From positions 15,345,280 through 15,409,279 of the forward strand of contig NC_080710.1 of assembly GCF_019097595.1 (NCBI RefSeq): a DNA stretch of 64,000 nucleotides. Direction: 5' to 3'. Below, in pieces: positions 24,962 to 38,290 of this stretch; within the stretch, counting starts at the first letter, position 1; each line of letters starts with the position of its first letter. The translations under genes and the position numbers were made by a program. Origin of the DNA: Hemibagrus wyckioides. Lineage: Eukaryota; Chordata; Actinopteri; Siluriformes; Bagridae. The notes beneath the pieces were generated by a model that was given only the letters and a program-made list of their open reading frames with translations, ran no database searches and was not told where the DNA came from.

Positions 24962-27241
24962 TTTAAACAACCTGCAGAGTTTTATATGGGTCTGGTTTTA
25001 TGAAGCCATTTATTTGTTACATTCAAACCAGTATCTCCTGAGTATGTGCTGAGTTTGAATAGGACCACTTTCTCCAACAAATTTATAAAGGTTTTATTTA
25101 TAAATGCATGTTACTGTTACATCTGTTGACTGATGATTTCAAATAGCATACAATCAGTGTATTCTCAGGGTGCATTATCCAGCTGATCATTCCTGCTAAT
25201 ATCCATTCTTCATTTCCAGATTAATGGATGACAAAGCCTACTAAAGAGTCAGTTTGCATTATCTTTCAATACAGAGGATTCACAATAATTACATATCAGC
25301 ATGGGTAATTATTCACGTTTGTTTTTCTGCATTAACATATCCGACTAAATTTGCTAGTGAAGTCTTGCTTTTGCCATGTTTCACTTCTGTTTTAATGTTA
25401 ACTGTGTGTTTTATTTTTTAGGTCAGAGTGAAAAGAAACAAGACTGTCACCCCTTAAACTATATGGACAGAAACAGCTGACATAAACACAAAGTAAAGTC
25501 CAAAAAATCCAAGACAGAAACGTTTGATTAGCTTCTGGATGTAGGTCGTCATGAGTGTTATCATAAGAGCAGCTGGAAATTGAAATTGAACCATCTATCA
25601 CCCCTCAGCTTAGGAATGATCCATTTTCCCCCTTTCATTCTTTTCTGATCTTTTTTTCTTCCTTCTTTCAAAAGACATTCTTGAGTACAAATAACGCATT
25701 TCTTCTGCTTTGCTTTCTGGTTTTAATAATGTCCATTCACAAATGCACAAAAATGTTTATTGCAAACCAAACCACACCTGAAAATCTGGATATGCAAATC
25801 ATATTTGATCATTTTTGATAACTGCTTTCGATCCTGTGTATGCTGGAACACATTTACTTCTTTTTAACTTGTCCATATAATATACAATATCCTGAGTGAA
25901 CCATTTTTAGCACCGCAATTGTTTTTCTTTTTTTTTGATTTTTGTTTTTTTTGGGGGGGGGATATCTGTAGAGGTATTGATTACTTCCTGCATGTTCTAT
26001 TTTCTCTCAGCTTACCCTTTTTAGTGTCTCTGGCCTCATTTTAAGCCCCTGTCAAACGTTAGAGAGTAAATGTTCTCCTAAATATCTCACCTGCATTTGA
26101 TGAACAGATGAATGAATGCAATTTTCTGAAAGACTTAAAATGCAGACATTCATGCTGTTTTAGCCCAAGGAAGCGATTAACATTCATCATTAGGTCATAA
26201 CTTTAATTAGTTTCCACTTTTCATGATAAATCCTTAGTGCTTTTGTATATTTACTATATATAATTTCCTTATTTTTTCCCAGCTTGTTGTTATTTCTCAC
26301 TTTGGTTACATAGCATAAAATCAGTGTTCTGTAGTTTGGGTTTTTTTTCCCCCTACATTATGATGACGTGTGTTTTGTTTGTTTGCTGTGATCGGTATGG
26401 ACCACACCTGTCAGCTGAAATCACCCAGTGAGTAACTGTTATACTACACATTATTTATGTGCAATTTCCCTGTAAGGATCAAACAATCAGCACTGAAATA
26501 CTGACCACTTTCCTATACACGGTTTTACAGTGATTTCATGTTTGTCTTGTGTTTTTAAAAAACTCTCTATCCTGCAAAAGAAGGTGAAGATATCACAGAG
26601 GGTTTGTATGGGCATGTTGTTTTTGGTTTCCTCCATTGTTCCTTTTTATCATAAACTGTAACTTTCCTTTGTTTGCTATAAGAGACTTATTTCAGTGCTT
26701 CTCTCTGTCTGCTTTCCCATCCTGCTATTCAATGTCTTTTTTTTTTTAATGGCTCTTTTGTATGCTTTGGTCCTGTCTAAACCAAGCCTTATGTGTTTGT
26801 ACCTTCAGATTTCGATTGATTTGTCCGCTCACATGCCAAACTCATGCACTGACACCCAGTCCCATAGCTCTGCTTTTAAATAAAGTGAAGTTGCTATTAG
26901 AATTTAGAGTTTATATTAGAGACTAATAGATTACATTAAACTTGGATAAAATCTTATCCATGTGAGACTGGTATTTTTAAAAATGGTTTGTTAGTGCTGC
27001 TATACTTTAGGTCATGTTGTTGATATTTTCAGAAGTAAAGAAATATTGATCTGGATCTCTTCTGTATATCATGATGAACCATCACAAAATCATATTTTGA
27101 TTAACCAGGGTTTTTTTTTTTGGCTTTTTATATGCATCTTTTTTGATGTACACTTCATGAACACATTTCTGTGTTTAGAAGCTCATGTATGTTACCTGAT
27201 AAAACAAACACACTCGTACGCATGTCACGCACTCGTCAGTA
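24962..27241. other. Intergenic / 5' flank of kcnj14-like gene
   Basis: No coding sequence seen. T-rich and AT-rich throughout, with a G8 run near 25953-25960. An untranslated 5' exon and promoter for the channel gene should lie here or further upstream, but no CpG island or clear splice donor could be singled out. Confidence 0.5.
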
Positions 27242-28428
27242 ATGGGAGCTGCACGTGTCAAGCGTCGTTTCAGCGCAGTAGTGGACACTCCTCTTAATGA
27301 GGAGGAAGTCATGAAGTTGGCTCAGAGTGATGATGCTACTGGGGTCTGTACAGGAGAGCTCTCTTCTCCAACTTGCAATGGCAAGCTGCTTAACCAAAAC
27401 AATGGTGGACCAGGGAGGCTCTCTGAGAGAAATGAGGAAGATGATGATGACGATGATGATGATTGTGATGATAATGATGGAGGAAGGTGGCGAGGAAGAG
27501 AAGGAGGCTGTGGGTTCATGCTTGAGGGTGTGACTAGGAGAGAAGGGGGATGGGAACGAGTTGAAAGGACTTTATCTGTCTCCCCTTCCTTGTCGACTCC
27601 TCTTAATGCCCAACCTCATTTCCGGCCTCGCAGCCGATTTGTGAGCAAAGATGGCCACTGCAACGTCACTTTCATCAACATGAACGAGAGGAACCAGAGG
27701 TACCTTTCAGACCTCTTCACCACCTGTGTAGATATCCGCTGGCGCTGGATGCTGGTGGTCTTCACCCTGTCCTTCTTGCTCTCCTGGCTTCTTTTTGGAT
27801 TGGTCTTCTGGCTCATTGCAGCTGCCCATGGAGACTTAAGTCCCCCACCATCATCCTCCATCACCCCTTCCTCATCATCCTCAGCTACCTCATCTTCTGT
27901 GGATTTACCAGAGCGTCCGGTGGATGAGCCTGAGGAGCCACTGGAGCCTAACCACTGTTTTCAGGAGGTGAACACCTTCATGGCAGCCTTTCTCTTTTCT
28001 TTGGAAACACAGACATCTATAGGGTATGGCTTCCGGAGTGTGACTGAGGCCTGCCCCCTGGCGGTGCTTGCTGTCGTTTTGCAGTGCATTGTGGGCTGCA
28101 TCATCGACGCTTTCATCATCGGGGCGGTCATGGCCAAGATTGCCAAGCCCAAGAAGCGCAATGAGACCCTGGTGTTCTCAGATGTGGCCGTAGTAGCTAT
28201 GAGGGATGGGAAGCTCTGCATGATGTGGCGGGTGGCAAACCTGCGCAAAAGCCACCTGGTGGAGGCCCATGTCCGAGCACAGCTGCTGAAGGTGAGACAG
28301 AGAGATGTATGGAACCTGATAGAGAATGAAGATGAGGTTTTAGATTTACAGCAATTTGTTCTAAATAATATGCATTTTTACAGTTATATATAACTATGAA
28401 AATAATATACATTCTCACAGTCATATTC

Positions 28429-28476
<48 letters not shown>

Positions 28477-29600
28477 GTATTAATGAAGTAGAGGCAAAGT
28501 CAGAGGGACGTGGACATCTGGACACTTGTTTGGTTTGGTAAATAAGAGCTTGTTTTTTTTCTGACAGGGATTTATATAACATTAGTGAGGGATTAACTTG
28601 AACTGTTTTTACTTGTGTGTGTGTGTGTGTGTGTGTGTGTGTCTAGGATTGCATTTCCAATTAGATGTTGTGTCAGTATGTTTGTGTTTACTGTGACTGA
28701 AATCTTATGTGCATCTGTTTTACTATGTGTGAGTGTGTGTACAGTCAACTCCAGAATTTGTGCCACCCTTCATAATCAGAAATGAATATAAAAATTGTCA
28801 AATAAGTATGTGAATATGCTTTGTATAAGTAGTGCGAGCATATGAAACTGCAAAGTTTTTTTTAGGTGGAGGAAATTGTTTGCAAATTTTGCCACAAAAA
28901 ATTGGATTTAAAATGATCAGTATCATTACACTGAATATTTGGTGAAACCTCCACTTCTCTTATCAGAAAGATTTTGTTAGATGAAATATAAGAAGATGCT
29001 CCAGTTGTATAAGTAGTACAGTGTATGTAATGTTTTTTAACACATTATTCTTTGCCTATTCTTCTAAAGAATCCCCATAGTGGCTATGTATTGTGGGGAA
29101 ATGTATCTGATTTACAGGCTTTGTGTATTGCTATTGTATTTTTTGTCTGTGAACATTATCAGAAGATAGATCACATACATACTGAAATTCTGATTGCTTT
29201 CATCTTCTTATAGCCAAGGGTGACCCCAGAGGGAGAGTTTCTACCTTTGGACCACAAGGACATCAATGTGGGCTTTGACACAGGAACTGACCGGATTTTT
29301 CTAGTGTCTCCGGTGACCATTGTGCACGAGATCGATGAGGAGAGCCCTTTCTTCAAGATGGACCGGCAGATGCTGGAGTCAGATGAGAATCTGGAGGTGG
29401 TGGTCATTCTAGAGGGCATGGTCGAAGCCACTGCCATGACCACACAGTGCCGTTCTTCTTACATTGCACCTGAGATTCTTTGGGGTCACCACTTTGAGCC
29501 TCTGCTATTCGCAAAGAAATCTGGCTACCAGGTGAGACAAATGTTGTGTTCTGATGATAAGGGATAAAATTAAATGTATTGTCTGTAAATGAAATCCTCA

Positions 29601-29652
<52 letters not shown>

Positions 29653-30070
29653 AAATACAATATGATATACTACAGTTCCATTATGTTTGCATGGTGGATC
29701 ACTTAATAAAGTTAATAAAGTTTCTGGCAGTGCTGCAGATCATCTTTGACCTTTCATTCTTCTCTAGGTGGACTACTCATACTTCAATCGAACATATAAG
29801 GTTCCTGACACGCCATCCTGCAGTGCTAAAGACCTAGCTGAGAAAAAGTACATCTTGGGCTCCCGTTCCTCTTTCTGCTACGAGAATGAAGTGGCTCTGC
29901 AGCTCTCTTCTTCTGCCCTTCCCTCCCCCAACAGCATCTCTCCATCCCCCTCTTCCGCACCTTCACCCATTCTTCTCACTCCTAGAGAAGGCAAATGCAC
30001 TGAGCACCCAAAAACACTTACTCACCCTCAGCACGGGGGTCAAAAGGCCCTGGGCATAGTGGAGAATTAG
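27242..30070 (+). CDS. kcnj14: Inward-rectifier K+ channel Kir2.4-like (three coding exons)
   Basis: Exons 27242-28291, 29214-29531 and 29768-30070 join in phase 0 at GT-AG introns to give 556 aa. It is a plasma-membrane tetrameric potassium channel that sets resting potential. Seen: N-terminus [15 protein letters not shown] close to Kir2.4; TM1 about 170-193; pore TQTSIGYG with filter T258-G263; TM2 with the rectification-controller Asp at 289; and a full cytoplasmic domain ([12 protein letters not shown] and [13 protein letters not shown] in the last two exons). It lacks the C-terminal SEI-type PDZ motif of Kir2.1-2.3, again fitting Kir2.4. Oddities: an Asp-rich run near residues 64-79 from a GAT microsatellite, and a Ser/Pro/Glu-rich extracellular turret of about 40 residues (about 198-237) between TM1 and the pore. 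Neighbour myh14 is downstream in the same orientation. Confidence 0.92.
28431..28475. repeat. (TA)n microsatellite in kcnj14 intron 1
   Basis: TA-dinucleotide array of about 45 bp; a (GT)n array follows at about 28615-28642. Confidence 0.95.
28743..28990 (+). repeat. Dispersed repeat end ('actccagaattt-tgccaccc' type)
   Basis: The start 'cagtcaactccagaatttgtg' followed by 'ccacccttcataat' matches a dispersed fish repeat end. A second partial copy is at about 42898-42930 ('agaattattggcacccttcat'). The class is uncertain, perhaps the end of a DNA transposon. It lies in kcnj14 intron 1. Confidence 0.5.
29603..29651. repeat. (AT)n microsatellite in kcnj14 intron 2
   Basis: AT array of about 48 bp in the 236-bp intron between the second and third coding exons. 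Confidence 0.95.
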
Positions 30071-30215
30071 GGTCACAGAGAGCGTGAATAGAGGATACAG
30101 ATAGAGTTAAAGGCAGTAGTAGAGTTTCATGAGGAAAGCTGGTACAATACACAAAATGTCTGACAGGAGACAGAAAGGAGAAGGGAACTGATTAATGATA
30201 CAGGGTCATAATCAG

Positions 30216-30221
30216 AATAAA
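30216..30221 (+). promoter_or_regulatory. Candidate polyadenylation signal for kcnj14
   Basis: AATAAA about 146 bp after the stop codon of the channel gene. It is the first canonical hexamer downstream; actual use is unknown. Confidence 0.35.
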
Positions 30222-30952
30222 CAGAGTGGAGGAAGGGAGGTAGTGGAGGTAGTGCCCTTTTCTTGGCTGTCACACCAAGCAAGAAAGAAAAATATCAAAA
30301 GCTTAAACATTAATATCAACTCATTGCTGAAATCTATTAGGAAAAAATGATGAATTAGAGAGAGTAGAGTGTGTGAGAATGAGGGAGCACATTTCTCACA
30401 AAGGGTTTGTTCAGAACTGTCCAGAAAATTTTGCACAAATGAGGAGGGAGATTCAGTTAATTAACGACAATTAGGTCAAAACAGAACATTTGAGACAGAG
30501 AAAGGACAGAATTAAAGCAGTTTGGGTGAGAGGGACAGAGAAGCATATGGGGAGGGATTCAGAGGGCTATTTTAGGATGAGGAGGGTTGCAACACTGGCC
30601 CACTTGGCTGATTGGACGTGGCAATCTTTCAAAGTCAGTGTCACTGATCACTGAGTTCCAGCAGTGGTACAGATACACAACAGTGATCTCTTATGGCTGC
30701 AAGAAGTAACTGCACCTCAGAGTGAAAGCCTACTTTTTAAATTACAGGACAATTCAAGTTGTGTTTCCTCATGACGGTGTGACACAGGATGCACAAGTGT
30801 GTGGAAAAGCAACAGTCTCTATAAAAACACATCAGCACAATACAGTGCACAGGACAGTGCCGGACAGGACACATCGACCAGCAGGAGCTTTAACAGAATG
30901 AACTGTACAACAGACACAAGATCGAAAATTTCCATAGGTGTGTGCAGTAGAG

Positions 30953-31007
30953 GGTTTTTTTGTTTTGTTTTGTTTTGTTTTGTTTTGTTTTGTTTTGTTT
31001 TGTTTTG

Positions 31008-31038
<31 letters not shown>

Positions 31039-31141
31039 GTTTTGTTTTGTTTTGTTTTGTTTTGTTTTGTTTTGTTTTGTTTTGTTTTGTTTTGTTTTGT
31101 TTTGTTTTGTTTTGTTTTGTTTTGTTTTGTTTTGTTTTGTT
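30953..31141. repeat. (TTTTG)n pentanucleotide array
   Basis: About 185 bp of TTTTG units with a single TTTTTTG interruption near 31032. It is much longer than the other simple repeats here and so likely polymorphic. All long open frames across it are repeat artefacts. Confidence 0.97.
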
Positions 31142-32884
<1,743 letters not shown>

Positions 32885-33122
32885 ATAAGATGATGAGCCA
32901 GATTAAGATGGTTTGGACATGTTCAGAGGAGGGAGAGTGAGTATATTGGTAGGAGAATGTTGGACATGGAGCTGCCAGGCAGGAGGCCAAAGAGGAGGTA
33001 TATGGATGTAATAAATGAAGATATGAAGCTAGTGGGTGTGTGTTGAGGATGCAGAAGATAGGGATAGGTGGAGAGAGATGATTCGCTGTGGCGACCCCTG
33101 AAGGGAAAAGCCAAAAGAAGAA
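32885..33122 (+). mobile_element. Non-LTR retrotransposon (LINE) 3' end
   Basis: On the plus strand the sequence reads as the C-terminal end of an RTE-like LINE polyprotein: 'agatggtttggacatgttc' (RWFGHV), then a GRRxLDMELPGRRPK-type stretch, and a terminal 'cgacccctgaagggaaaag' (GDP-EGK-type) before the simple-repeat tail (GATGAT...). It has a frame break ('gtgtgttgaggatgc') and is heavily 5'-truncated. Confidence 0.75.
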
Positions 33123-33127
33123 GTTTA

Positions 33128-33210
33128 TAATAAGATGATGATGATGATGATGACGATGATTGTTAAACTACTACTACTATTACTACTACTACTACTAATA
33201 ATAATAATAA

Positions 33211-33241
<31 letters not shown>

Positions 33242-33460
33242 AAGAAGAATGTTATTATATTTGTTGTATTATAATAACGATTAATAATAGTCATTATTAT
33301 TATTGTTGTTGTTATTCTTAATTATTAACATTATTATTATCATTACCCTATATAATACTGTATATATATATATATATAGTATTATATAGGGTAATGATAA
33401 TAATAATAATTATTATTTTATATATATATATACATCTAACATCTTTTTTACCCTGCTGTT
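33128..33460. repeat. Mixed ATG/ACT/AAG/AAT arrays with a palindrome
   Basis: A run of simple repeats: GATGAT, ACT, AAT, AAG, then ATT/TTG and TA. Within it 33330-33407 is a near-perfect palindrome: 29-bp arms (33330-33358 and 33379-33407) are exact reverse complements around a TG(TA)n centre. Confidence 0.85.
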
Positions 33461-33499
33461 ACAGAAATGTGCAAATCTGAAATTCCTCCGCATTAGTAC

Positions 33500-34126
33500 G
33501 GATTCTGGAGCTGCACTCTTCTGCACACACACACACACACACACGCGCGCGCGCCGTTATCTTCCAAGACGGCTCTCGCGCACAGACACCTGTTCCTCAG
33601 CTCGCATTGGCCTCCTCACCCATAAGACAGCCCACGCGCTTTAGCTTCCTTTACTCTAATTGGTTGGTCAGTCTGTCCATCTCTCAGCGATATCCCTCAT
33701 TGGGTAACGGCTCCGCTCTGTCTCGCATACTATTTAGTACGGGAGTATGCGGTAGGATTTTTTAACGTGTACCAGTGCAAAGGCGTGGCTGGACTGGTCC
33801 TATTCAGTGGGCGGGTATTAGAAGGCATCCTGCGCTATAATTGGTTATTATTTTGATTAAGGCGGGATGTTCTTCGCCGGCTATGAAATTCATTGGCCGA
33901 ATGGAGGATGTGTTTGAGCTGCTTTGAAGTCTCCGGCTTGCCCTCACTTCTGTCTCCTTTTTATTCTCAGTGTGAATGAGTGAGCGGCTTTCCACCTGAG
34001 AGTGCTGTAATGGGAAAAGCCGCATTTGCGGTATTACTTCATACAAGCTGAAGAGCAAGAAAAATCAAGAAAACGCTTTACTTGGCCCTTGGCTTCATAT
34101 TCGTCGGTCGGACTTGCAGATCGGAG
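33500..34126 (+). promoter_or_regulatory. Probable CpG promoter and non-coding exon 1 of myh14
   Basis: A GC/CpG-rich island in an AT-rich setting. Five inverted CCAAT boxes (ATTGG at 33606, 33659, 33699, 33840 and 33892), plus GGGCGGG at about 33809 and GGCGGG at about 33861, are typical of an NF-Y/Sp1, TATA-less promoter. A consensus donor (TCGGAG|GTGAGC) follows at 34126/34127 and would splice to the acceptor at 41256/41257, 10 bp before the myh14 start codon. Non-muscle myosin II genes usually have such an untranslated first exon. The transcription start is not determined. Confidence 0.6.
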
Positions 34127-34553
34127 GTGAGCCGTGCGCTTTATCCTTATTCTGGGTGGGCTATCTGATTTCAGCGCTTTAGCCCCTTGCTAACGCAGCG
34201 CGAGGTTTGTCCAAATGCGGCAGTATATAAAGCCGTATAGAGAGGGTACCGTTAGCACACCACTGCGCCCTGTGTTTCTGATGAAGCCCTCATATTTACA
34301 CCTTATTATAAAATAAACCCCATCGCCATGTATTTCCCTTAGATTATTAATAAACTGCAAAAATTAAAGGCACAAAATGAATATGGGCGTTTAAACTGGC
34401 CTGTGTGGAGTCCAGTGTCTGAATTAGGCATTATTAATAAGCCTTGTTAATCATCACGACTGTTTAGCTATTAGTACAAAGATTATATTTGGGTATTTCT
34501 AGAAAATGGGAATAATGTCTTACACTAAAATGACCAACACTGTGTGTGTATGT

Positions 34554-34597
<44 letters not shown>

Positions 34598-35088
34598 ACC
34601 TAACCTTGTGTGTCTGTTCCGTTATTCATCACACAGGCTAGAGCGCGAGGTGTGGTTCCTCTGTGGAGGCTATTGTGGGGTTGGGGGTATATTATAAAAG
34701 AGAGTCAAGGTTTCAAACATCAGCATGTGTTTAAAGATGAATAATGAATGAAGAGTGAGAGAACCCTTATGACGGGTTAATGAGCGGTAACACGCTGTTA
34801 TAGGCTGTTGTTATTACACTGCGATATTGCTGCCGCGACACCGGCTTCAGCCTCCATGAGGCGTCCCACCTACCTCAACTTCATCCTTCCATCCCTCCTT
34901 TCTTTCAAACCCTGCACTGACCTCTGCTTAAACTTCGTGTGTGTGTGTGTGTGTGTGTGGTCTGCGTTGGTGGGCTCAGACAGTGTTGCCACGGAGACGA
35001 ATCGGGGCGCGTGGCCTGAGATAAACTGACATTCGTCATCGTATTATAAAAAAATCTGTTAGAGGGCGTATCGACAATATACATTTCG

Positions 35089-35128
<40 letters not shown>

Positions 35129-35339
35129 AAAAAGAACAATTGAAAATAGATACAGAAACGTCATCAATTCTTATTAATAATTCAGAGTATTCATTGTGAA
35201 GTCCTCTGAAGTACTGTTTTACTGACCACGTGACAAGAAAATGCCCAAAATGGCATGCCATTGCACCAGTTAGCATAGTACACGTTCAGGAAAACAGGTA
35301 CTAAACAGTACTATGTCTTATCAGTGGGGTTCATATTTT

Positions 35340-36155
35340 CTATATGGACAACATTTTGTGGACACCTGACCATCACAGCCATATGTGGGTTTACACTAAA
35401 CTGTTGCTACAAAGTAGGAAACAATTGAATAGAACGTCTTTGTATGCTACAGTGGCTTCTCCTCACTAGAACTAATAAACCTGAACATATTTCAGCATGT
35501 GGCTTAGTGGTTAGCACGTTTGCCTCACACCTCCAGTGTCCTGGGTTCGAGTCCACTCACTGTGTGTGTGGAGTTTGCATGTTCTCCCTGTGCTTGGTGG
35601 GTTTCCTCCCACAGTCCAAAGACATGCTACTAGGCTGATTGGAGTTTCTAAATTGCCCATAGTGTGTGATTGCATGAGTGAATGTGTGTGTGCCCTGCGA
35701 TGGGTTAGCACTCCGTCCAGGTTGTATCCTGCCTTGATGCCCAATGACGCCGTACAGACAATGAAATGGAAAAAAAATAAATAAAACTTTCAGCATGGCA
35801 ATGCTCTACGTGCACAAAGTGAGATCCATGAAGACATGGTTTGCCAGGGTTGGAGTTGAGAAGCTTAATAGTCCTGCACAGAGTCATGACCTCAACCCCA
35901 ATGAACATTTACAAGGAACTGAAAAGCAGACTGCACCCCAGGCCTCCTCACCCAACATCGCTGCCTGATCTCACTAATGCTCTTGTTGCTGAATGAACAA
36001 ATCCCCACAGCACTGCTCTAAAATCTAAAAGAAAGCCTTCCCAGAAGAGTGGAGGTTTTTATAACAGGAAAGGGGGACTGACTGTGAAAAGGGATGTTCA
36101 AAAAGCACATGTGTGTATCCACACTATATGTCCACATGCATCCACAAACATTAAT
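35340..36155 (+). mobile_element. Tc1-like relic split by a SINE
   Basis: The left end reads 'ctatatggacaacattttg' then 'gacacctgaccatcacag', the terminal and subterminal region of a common fish Tc1 family. The right part from 35798 has the transposase end ('gacctcaaccccaatgaac', 'ccttcccagaagagtgg') and a decayed terminal repeat near 36125-36155. Frame breaks and internal loss show a dead copy. A SINE at 35500-35787 interrupts it. Confidence 0.8.
35500..35787 (+). mobile_element. tRNA-derived SINE inserted in Tc1 relic
   Basis: Full-length copy: head 'ggcttagtggttagcacg' and 'gggttcgagtcc' (A- and B-box-like), body 'gtttgcatgttctccctgtg' and 'cagtccaaagacatgctac', and an A-rich 3' tail. A 10-bp target duplication, TTTCAGCATG, flanks it (35490-35499 and 35788-35797), which proves insertion into the older Tc1 copy. 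It is the best-preserved member of this SINE in the window. Confidence 0.9.
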
Positions 36156-37499
36156 CTTTATAAACTCCTCATTACCAAGTCCATACATTTTAAATTCCAC
36201 TAAAATGCTAATTACTTAATTAGGAGTTTAAAAAATGAGTAACAGTTGGAAATAACATTACATACGCCTTTTACATACTATTTGACAGCTGATTTTCTGT
36301 TGATTTGTTTGGCTTTCTAGATGTGTAATATTGGGACATTGTGCCCGGTGCCCACTTTAGCTCCATAGAGTTATTATTGGACCTAGTGGTCAAAAATGTG
36401 AATTGCAGCAAGTGCTTACAGAAGCCATTAGGGCAGGAATCACAATGCTGCACACGTTGAGGAAGAGCAGCAAACAGGACAGTTACAGTGTTGGAGTTTT
36501 GTTTTTGTTTTTTAGCCAAATTTGGCTAGTTTAAAAGTACTACATGGCCGTCAAAATCTTGTCCGAGCAACAGCAAGCTTAAAACAGATCAAAATGACTG
36601 TATGCTGGCTGACTATATGTTGTATAATCCCAACCAATTATGGGGTTAATCTAAAAAAAATCACTAGATAGCATCCTTTAGCATAAATCCAGGGTGACAG
36701 TCTCTCAGCTTAATTTTATGTTAGGCTATGTTGTTAGTATGTTTTTCATTTTTTTTATGTTGGTATGTTTGTATCTTTTGCACATTATCCATGTTTCCAG
36801 GTGAAAGATACATTTTATAGGTATAACAGATAAATGTAACTTTTAGTTTAGTACCCTTTTTTCTGAGAGAGTATATAATTGGCTACTAAAAGGCCACCCC
36901 AGGCCTCAAATTGTAAATTATGTATTATTTTGACATGATCTGTTTACACCTTTAGTAAGCAGATTTGTGTGAAATTGTGCAACTAAGGGTCTATGCTCTG
37001 AGCGAATTCTCATTTTAGTTAGGGATAATAGGCATATTGTACATAAGACAATAAGCGTTAAAAGAGTAAATGTTTTTTTGCACTCTATCATAATGCCTAA
37101 TATCTAATTTTCATTATAAAACAGCTGTCTGAACGGTTATAATACTGCACACGCCTAGTCTAAAGCATCGCATATGCTCTCTAACTAAATGCTTCTTATT
37201 GAATGACCAAACATTATTATTTATCCGATTATGCCTATTTGAAATCATCTATGGTAGTCTATCTCTATAGTAGTTGAATAACCTAAGTGATATTTACAGT
37301 AACAAATCAATGTGATAATCCACCGCTGTTAGTATTTATAGCATATGAAGTTACAATGTGCATGTGTAAATATGTCTTGGATGATATTGTGTATACATAC
37401 TTATTTACATTATAGATCACATTACATTTGTATAATGGACTACATTCTCAAGCCTCCATAAATAATCAATACAAAGAAATAATGCACCCCAATGTTTAC
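36156..37499. other. Intronic, nothing recognised
   Basis: AT-rich sequence without repeats or coding signals that I can identify. Confidence 0.55.
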
Positions 37500-38290
37500 A
37501 TATAGCACAAAGGATCAAATATCTACAGCACCACAGGTTGCTGTAGATGGACTGCAAGTTAAGGAGCTCAGTGTGGATGGTGTGTTCAGCTGATCACACC
37601 ACCCTCTGGAGAGCTCGCCTATCCTGCTGGGTGATGTTCCCAAACCAGGCTGTGAATGCTTTCCATCAGGATGCTTAGAGCATTTTAGATGGCTGTTTAA
37701 AGTCCCTTAAGTGTCTAAAATGGTAAAGATAGTGCTGAGGCTTCCTCACCAGGGTGTTGATGTGACAGGACCATGACAAGTCCTGCATGATGTGAACACT
37801 CAGGTATCTGAAACTGTTTACTCTCTCTACTCGGGCCCTGAAGATCTTAAGTGTCTGGTATTTCTGTTCCTGCTTTGAAGACCACTGTCAACTCCTTTGT
37901 CTTGCTGATGTTCAGGTGGAGGTTGTTCTTCTGGCACCAGTTCTCCAGACATTTGAGCTTCTCAATATTGTCAGTGATCAGGGCCACCACAACAGTGTCA
38001 TCAGCAAACTTGGCCAAACAGTCATAAGTGTGCAGTGAGTACAGCAGGGGGCTCAGGACACAACCCTGGGGGACTCCAGTGCTAAAGGTTAGGGAAGGTG
38101 AGACATGTCTGCCCAGCATAATGCTTGTGGTCTGTCTGTCTGTCCAGAAGTTGGAGATCCGCTGACACAGGGATGTGGTAAGCCCCAGGATTTCCAACTT
38201 AAATTGTAATGGATCCAGAGTCTTAGGTAATAAAGAGGTGATAAAGTCTTTACAAGCACTTCATCACAGCTGAGGTCAGGACATTGTGAC
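37500..38290 (-). mobile_element. LINE (non-LTR) reverse transcriptase fragment
   Basis: On the minus strand 37847-38197 encodes reverse-transcriptase motifs: GVPQGCVLSPLLYSL, then LAKFADDTVVVALI with the FADD catalytic box (about 37992-38012), then NNLHLNISKTKELTV. Sequence continuing to about 37510 is the decayed 3' part. It resembles the L2/CR1-like elements of fish; the clade is not fixed. There is a frame break near 38190 and the 5' end is missing, so it is inactive. Confidence 0.82.
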
